Source of the DNA: Oscillospiraceae bacterium
GTDB taxonomy: Bacteria; Bacillota; Clostridia; Oscillospirales; Acutalibacteraceae
DNA: 64,000 bases
Direction of reading: 5' to 3'
Assembly (NCBI GenBank): GCA_015066565.1
Contig: SVOB01000001.1
Span: forward strand, 744,001-808,000
Within the stretch, counting starts at the first letter, position 1. Each line of letters starts with the position of its first letter. This document shows positions 61,026 to 64,000 of the stretch, in pieces. The translations under genes were made by a program, and so were the position numbers. The notes below the pieces were generated by a model that ran no database searches, was not told where the DNA came from, and saw only the letters and a list, made by a program, of their open reading frames with translations.

Positions 61026-61822
61026 TTATTCATCTCCTTAAAGATGCACTCAGCTATCGCCCTGCCTGCTTCTTCGGGGAAAAATCTCCCCGGCAGCGAC
61101 GGGGCTTTTATTACGTTTATATCAAGCTTCTTCGCACATTCAAAGTCTATTCCGAACGGCGCGGAAGCGATTTCAATAAGAGTTGTATTTTTATTTACTG
61201 CCTTTAATTCCTCTTCACCGAGAACGGGTGACGGAACGGTATTGATAACGAGTGAAGAAGCGCTTATTTTTTCTTTTAACTCGGAAAAATGAATAAAGGG
61301 ATATTCATCTGTTGCGCTTTTACCCGTTACCGCCGTAACGTGCCCCCCGACGTCGGAAAACACCTTTGCAAGCGCTTTTCCGCATCTTCCGTAGCCGAGA
61401 ATAAAAATTTCCCCGTTCTCAATGGGTATTTTTTCCTGCTTTGAAAGGATAAGAGTTGCTTTTGCCGTTAAAACGGCGTTTTTGTTGAGGAGTTCTTCGT
61501 CTTTATAATAATCGAAAAGCCTTATTCCCTTTCTTCTGCATTTCTCCTTGAGCGGCTCGCCTGACATTCCGCCGAAAACGACTGAATTTTCGGGAAGAAT
61601 ATCAAAAAGGCTTTTTTCGTCAACCTTTTTTTCTGTCAACGGAGCGTTGAGAAAACCGTTTCTCATAATCGGAACCGGAAGAATAACCGTTTCGGCTATC
61701 TCTGTTTTTTCATCGCTCCCGCCGTAAAACACGCTGTTCACAGCGAAGCCCTTTTTTTCAAAAAAAGCTTTTACATACTTAAAACGGTTATCGCCGCCGA
61801 GTATAGAAATGCAATTGTTCAT
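61013..61822 (-). CDS. dpaA: Dipicolinate synthase subunit A
   Basis: 269 residues, NAD(P)-binding Rossmann fold. N-terminal ISILGGDNRF (about 4-13), the central nucleotide site FILGYGRCGKALAKVF (about 151-166) and SLPGRFFPEEAGRAIA near the end are typical of SpoVFA. ATG at 61822 has AAAGGAAGGA upstream. CATAGTATG (61845-61853 on the minus strand) resembles a sigma-K -10 box, but the -35 part is poor, so I give it no separate entry. Slightly shorter than the usual 290-300 residues. Confidence 0.95.
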   Translation of the reverse strand: MNNCISILGGDNRFKYVKAFFEKKGFAVNSVFYGGSDEKTEIAETVILPVPIMRNGFLNAPLTEKKVDEKSLFDILPENSVVFGGMSGEPLKEKCRRKGIRLFDYYKDEELLNKNAVLTAKATLILSKQEKIPIENGEIFILGYGRCGKALAKVFSDVGGHVTAVTGKSATDEYPFIHFSELKEKISASSLVINTVPSPVLGEEELKAVNKNTTLIEIASAPFGIDFECAKKLDINVIKAPSLPGRFFPEEAGRAIAECIFKEMNKCQK

Positions 61823-61885
61823 ATAGCCGTCCTTCCTTTCCTTACATACTATGACAGCCAACGCCCCGTTGACACAAAACTGCAC

Positions 61886-61914
61886 TTGAAAAAAGGGAAA
61901 AACTGTGGTAGAAT
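61886..61914 (+). promoter_or_regulatory. Promoter of the DtxR-family gene
   Basis: TTGAAA (61886-61891), 17-bp spacer, TAGAAT (61909-61914). Start of transcription near 61921. Confidence 0.7.
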
Positions 61915-61947
61915 ACACTATACACTAAAATGGAAGGAAGCGGTCTT

Positions 61948-62319
61948 ATGCATTTACAGGAATCGGGCGAAATGTACCTTGAAACTATACTCATTCTTTC
62001 TCAGAAACAGCCCTATGTGCGTTCGCTTGACGTAGCCGAATACATGGGCTTTTCAAAGCCGAGCGTAAGCCGCGCCGTCGGTCTTTTAAGAAACGGCGGT
62101 TACCTTGATACCGACGAGGACGGTCATCTTATTCTGACCGAGCTCGGAAAAGAAATTGCCGAAAAGATTTATGAACGCCATCAGGTGCTTACCGACGTTC
62201 TTATTAAACTCGGAGTGAGCGAACCAACCGCAACTGACGACGCCTGTAAAATCGAACATGATATAAGCGACGAAACCTTTAAGGCAATAAAAAAACTTGC
62301 AAAAAAGTTAAATAAATAA
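61948..62319 (+). CDS. DtxR/MntR-family metal-dependent regulator, short form
   Basis: 123 residues. An N-terminal winged helix with RSLDVAEYMGFSKPSVSRAVGLLRNGGY, followed by the dimerisation and metal-binding helix region ERHQVLTDVLIKLGV...ACKIEHDIS, whose Glu, His and Glu-His residues are in the positions of metal ligands in MntR. No SH3/FeoA domain, as in other small clostridial forms. ATG at 61948 with AAGGAAG; an ATG at 61930 is less well placed. Target genes are not visible; the metal (Mn or Fe) is uncertain. Confidence 0.9.
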   Translation: MHLQESGEMYLETILILSQKQPYVRSLDVAEYMGFSKPSVSRAVGLLRNGGYLDTDEDGHLILTELGKEIAEKIYERHQVLTDVLIKLGVSEPTATDDACKIEHDISDETFKAIKKLAKKLNK

Positions 62320-62324
62320 AAAAT

Positions 62325-62357
62325 AAAAGCAGAAGCTCGAAAGAACTTCTGCTTTTT
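62325..62357. terminator. Bidirectional terminator
   Basis: AAAAGCAGAAG and CTTCTGCTTTTT pair around a 10-nt loop, between the convergent regulator (+) and yebC (-) genes. Confidence 0.85.
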
Positions 62358-62370
62358 GATTTTACTGTTT

Positions 62371-63111
62371 TTATCCTTCGTAATCGTCTTCGTTTTCCCA
62401 GTTGTGATAAACCTCCTGAACGTCGTCGTTATCCTCAAACATTTCAAGCATTTTGCCCATGTTCTTGATATCGTCCTCGTTTGAGAGAGTTGTATAAGTT
62501 CCGGGAATGTAAGCGACGTCTGCCGAAAGGATTGTGTAACCCTTTGCGGCGAGGTCATCGTTGATAGCGCCCATATCCGTAGGCTCGGTGCGAACGTCAA
62601 ACACGTCGTCGTCAGCAATAAAATCAACTGCGCCCGCTTCAAGAGCGTCGGTCATAAGAGCGTCCTCGTCAACGCCCTCCTTATCAATAATAATCTGTCC
62701 CTGCTTTGTGAACATAAAGGATACGCAGCCTGTTGTACCCATATTTCCGCCGTACTTATCGAAATAGTGGCGAACGTCGGCAGCAGTACGGTTACGGTTA
62801 TCGGTAAGAGTAAGAACCATTACCGCAATACCCGACGGGCCGTAGCCTTCGTAAGTAATCGCTTCGTAATTGGTAGCGTCGCCGTCGCCGGCAGCCTTTT
62901 TGATAATTCTGTCGATATTTTCGTTCGGAACGTTAGCCGCCTTTGCCTTGGCGATAATATCCTTTAACTTTGAATTACCCGCAGGGTCGGGACCGCCCTC
63001 ACGGACCGCAACGGCAATTTCCCTTCCGATTTTGGTGAAAACCTTAGCTCGCTGATTATCGGTTTTCTCCTTCTTTCTTTTAATCGTACTCCATTTTGAA
63101 TGTCCGGACAT
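62371..63111 (-). CDS. yebC: YebC/PmpR family protein (TACO1-like)
   Basis: 246 residues. Members bind DNA or ribosomes; recent work on the family links it to translation of polyproline stretches. Typical start SGHSKWSTIKRKKEKTDNQRAKVFTKIGREI and the motif YEGYGPSGIAVMV (about 92-104). The end is acidic. Ribosome site GGGG lies rather far (11 nt). Single-gene unit with its own promoter. Confidence 0.97.
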   Translation of the reverse strand: MSGHSKWSTIKRKKEKTDNQRAKVFTKIGREIAVAVREGGPDPAGNSKLKDIIAKAKAANVPNENIDRIIKKAAGDGDATNYEAITYEGYGPSGIAVMVLTLTDNRNRTAADVRHYFDKYGGNMGTTGCVSFMFTKQGQIIIDKEGVDEDALMTDALEAGAVDFIADDDVFDVRTEPTDMGAINDDLAAKGYTILSADVAYIPGTYTTLSNEDDIKNMGKMLEMFEDNDDVQEVYHNWENEDDYEG

Positions 63112-63153
63112 ACAGTATATTCCCCTTTTTCAAGAAATCTTTTTAACTTAAGT

Positions 63154-63182
63154 ATTTTAACACAGACATTCGTTTTTTGCAA
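63154..63182 (-). promoter_or_regulatory. Promoter of yebC
   Basis: TTGCAA (63177-63182), 17-bp spacer, TAAAAT (63154-63159) on the minus strand. Confidence 0.7.
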
Positions 63183-63227
63183 TAGTATTTGGCAATCAAA
63201 CTATCTGACGTAACAAAGTCCCAACCG

Positions 63228-63478
63228 AAAACATATTGATTATTGCGGGACGTCGAGACGCCGTCCCCTACGATATTGTTTTAATTCATATCATTCCGTA
63301 GGGACGAGCATTGCTCGTCCGTTTTTAATTTGATAATCATTAAACGGGAGGGCACGGAGACCCTCCCCTACAAAATAATTGCGTTAATTATCAAGTTATA
63401 TAGGGGCTTCGTTTCCACGCCCGCCCGAATATATCGGTTATTGCGGGACGGGAGACCCGTCCCCTACGGATAAACGAA
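63228..63478. repeat. Dispersed intergenic palindromic repeat, cluster F
   Basis: Five units: GGGACG/CGTCCC, GGACGAG/CTCGTCC, GGGAGGG/CCCTCCC, a GGGGC.../GCCCG unit and GGGACGGG/CCCGTCCC. Bounded by CCTACG and CGTAGGG. The rest of this 450-bp gap has the yebC promoter and the nifJ terminator; no gene. Confidence 0.85.
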
Positions 63479-63514
63479 AAACTGTTCGGTGACACTTAAA
63501 ATGACGAAAAAACA

Positions 63515-63545
63515 AAAAGGGAAGTCCCGGGGGACTTCCCTTTTA
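63515..63545 (-). terminator. Terminator after nifJ
   Basis: GGGAAGTCCC and GGGACTTCCC form a 10-bp stem around GG. It has A5 on one side and T4 on the other, so TTTTTGTTTTTT follows on the minus strand. Confidence 0.85.
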
Positions 63546-63562
63546 TTTTGTTTTAACGTCGA

Positions 63563-64000
63563 TTATTCCTCAACGCTGTAGAGTTCCTTAAGCTTAAGAA
63601 GGTGAGCATATCTGTCGTTTGCGACTGTTTCACTCTTAGCGAAGAGCTCTTCAGCTCTTTCGGGGAATTCACGTGTAAGACGTGAATAACGAGCCTCGTT
63701 AAGAAGGAAGTCACGGTAGCTGCCTGTAGCTTCCTTGCTGTCAACGGTGAAGGGATTCTTACCTTCAGCCTTGAGAGCCGGGTTGTAGCGGAACATATTC
63801 CAGTAACCGCAGTCAACAGCCTTCTTCATCTCAGCCTGGCAGTTTGTCATACCGCCCTTGATTGAGTGCATTTCGCACGGTGCATAAGCGATAATGATTG
63901 ACGGGCCGTGGTAAGCTTCAGCCTCAGTGATAGCCTTGATTGTCTGGTTGTTATCAGCGCCCATAGCAATCTGAGCAACATAGACATAACCGTAGCTCAT
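63563..64000 (-). CDS. nifJ: Pyruvate:ferredoxin oxidoreductase, C-terminal fragment
   Basis: The last 145 residues of a protein of about 1170. NifJ oxidatively decarboxylates pyruvate to acetyl-CoA with ferredoxin or flavodoxin as acceptor, the central reaction of anaerobic fermentation. This part belongs to the thiamine-diphosphate domain and C-terminal extension: SYGYVYVAQIAMGADNNQTIKA, PSIIIAYAPCEMHSI and NPFTVDSKEATG are diagnostic. The ATG at the window edge is internal; the gene continues past base 64000. Strong codon bias suggests high expression. Confidence 0.97.
   Translation of the reverse strand: MSYGYVYVAQIAMGADNNQTIKAITEAEAYHGPSIIIAYAPCEMHSIKGGMTNCQAEMKKAVDCGYWNMFRYNPALKAEGKNPFTVDSKEATGSYRDFLLNEARYSRLTREFPERAEELFAKSETVANDRYAHLLKLKELYSVEE

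Noticed and set aside
61845-61853. Sigma-K promoter for dpaA
   Set aside because: Only the -10-like CATAGTATG is visible and the -35 match is poor; expected biologically but not supported enough for its own entry.

Overview
The window looks like chromosome from an anaerobic, spore-forming, Gram-positive Firmicute of class Clostridia. The Oscillospirales/Ruminococcaceae area is my guess from gene content and style, not something I could test. Sporulation genes are present (spoIIAA-spoIIAB-sigF and the dipicolinate synthase pair dpaA/dpaB). So are Gram-positive regulators (HrcA/CIRCE, a T-box valS leader, OhrR), pyruvate:ferredoxin oxidoreductase, and two sodium-linked membrane machines. Promoters are mostly clean TTGACA/TATAAT types with 16-18 bp spacers, and intrinsic terminators are abundant. 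No phage, IS element or CRISPR array is visible.

Layout: 1-2.2 kb, partial phosphohexomutase and divergent comM. 2.5-3.8 kb, secreted protein with nine near-identical 63-bp repeats and a possible RNase-like C-terminus. 4.0-6.2 kb, peroxide operon gpx-ohrR-trxB-like-trxA with an OhrR-type operator. 6.3-11 kb, hrcA-grpE-dnaK-dnaJ behind a CIRCE element. 11-13.8 kb, M28 peptidase, acetyltransferase, DUF2461. 13.9-22.4 kb, complete V-type ATPase operon in the Enterococcus hirae order ntpFIKECGABD. 22.4-25.3 kb, accessory island: four-helix-bundle gene beside an ordered palindrome array, small membrane proteins, and a roughly 170-nt structured RNA candidate. 25.3-30.7 kb, large membrane protein and a Na+-translocating decarboxylase. 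30.8-38 kb, GH25 lysozyme, lipoprotein, heavy-metal P-type ATPase, AlkD-like protein, PAP2 phosphatase, zinc ribbon, sigma factor. 38-42 kb, groESL with a second CIRCE, spoIIA operon, tRNA-Gly. 42-48.6 kb, uronate catabolism (uxaC, uxaB), Ldh-family dehydrogenase, malic enzyme. 49-58.7 kb, T-box-controlled valS-folC-M14-pspC, then comF, recD2 and rnpB. 58.8-64 kb, HD protein with an apparent CTG start, membrane protein, dpaA/dpaB, DtxR-type regulator, yebC, and the 3' end of nifJ.

Physiology: the V-ATPase rotor subunit carries the full set of Na+ ligands known from NtpK. The decarboxylase beta subunit carries the expected Na+-pump motif. Together with malic enzyme, Ldh-family oxidoreductase, the uronate enzymes and NifJ, this suggests fermentation of sugar acids through pyruvate, oxaloacetate and malate, coupled to a sodium gradient.

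Best candidates for something undescribed: (1) a family of short intergenic palindromes in six clusters, whose stems differ between copies but stay self-complementary between constant CGTAGGG/CCCTACG edges; (2) the palindrome array next to the four-helix-bundle gene; (3) the structured RNA at 24.8-25.0 kb, with its own promoter, an alternative pairing and a strong terminator; (4) a tRNA-like sequence lacking an anticodon stem at 37.3 kb.
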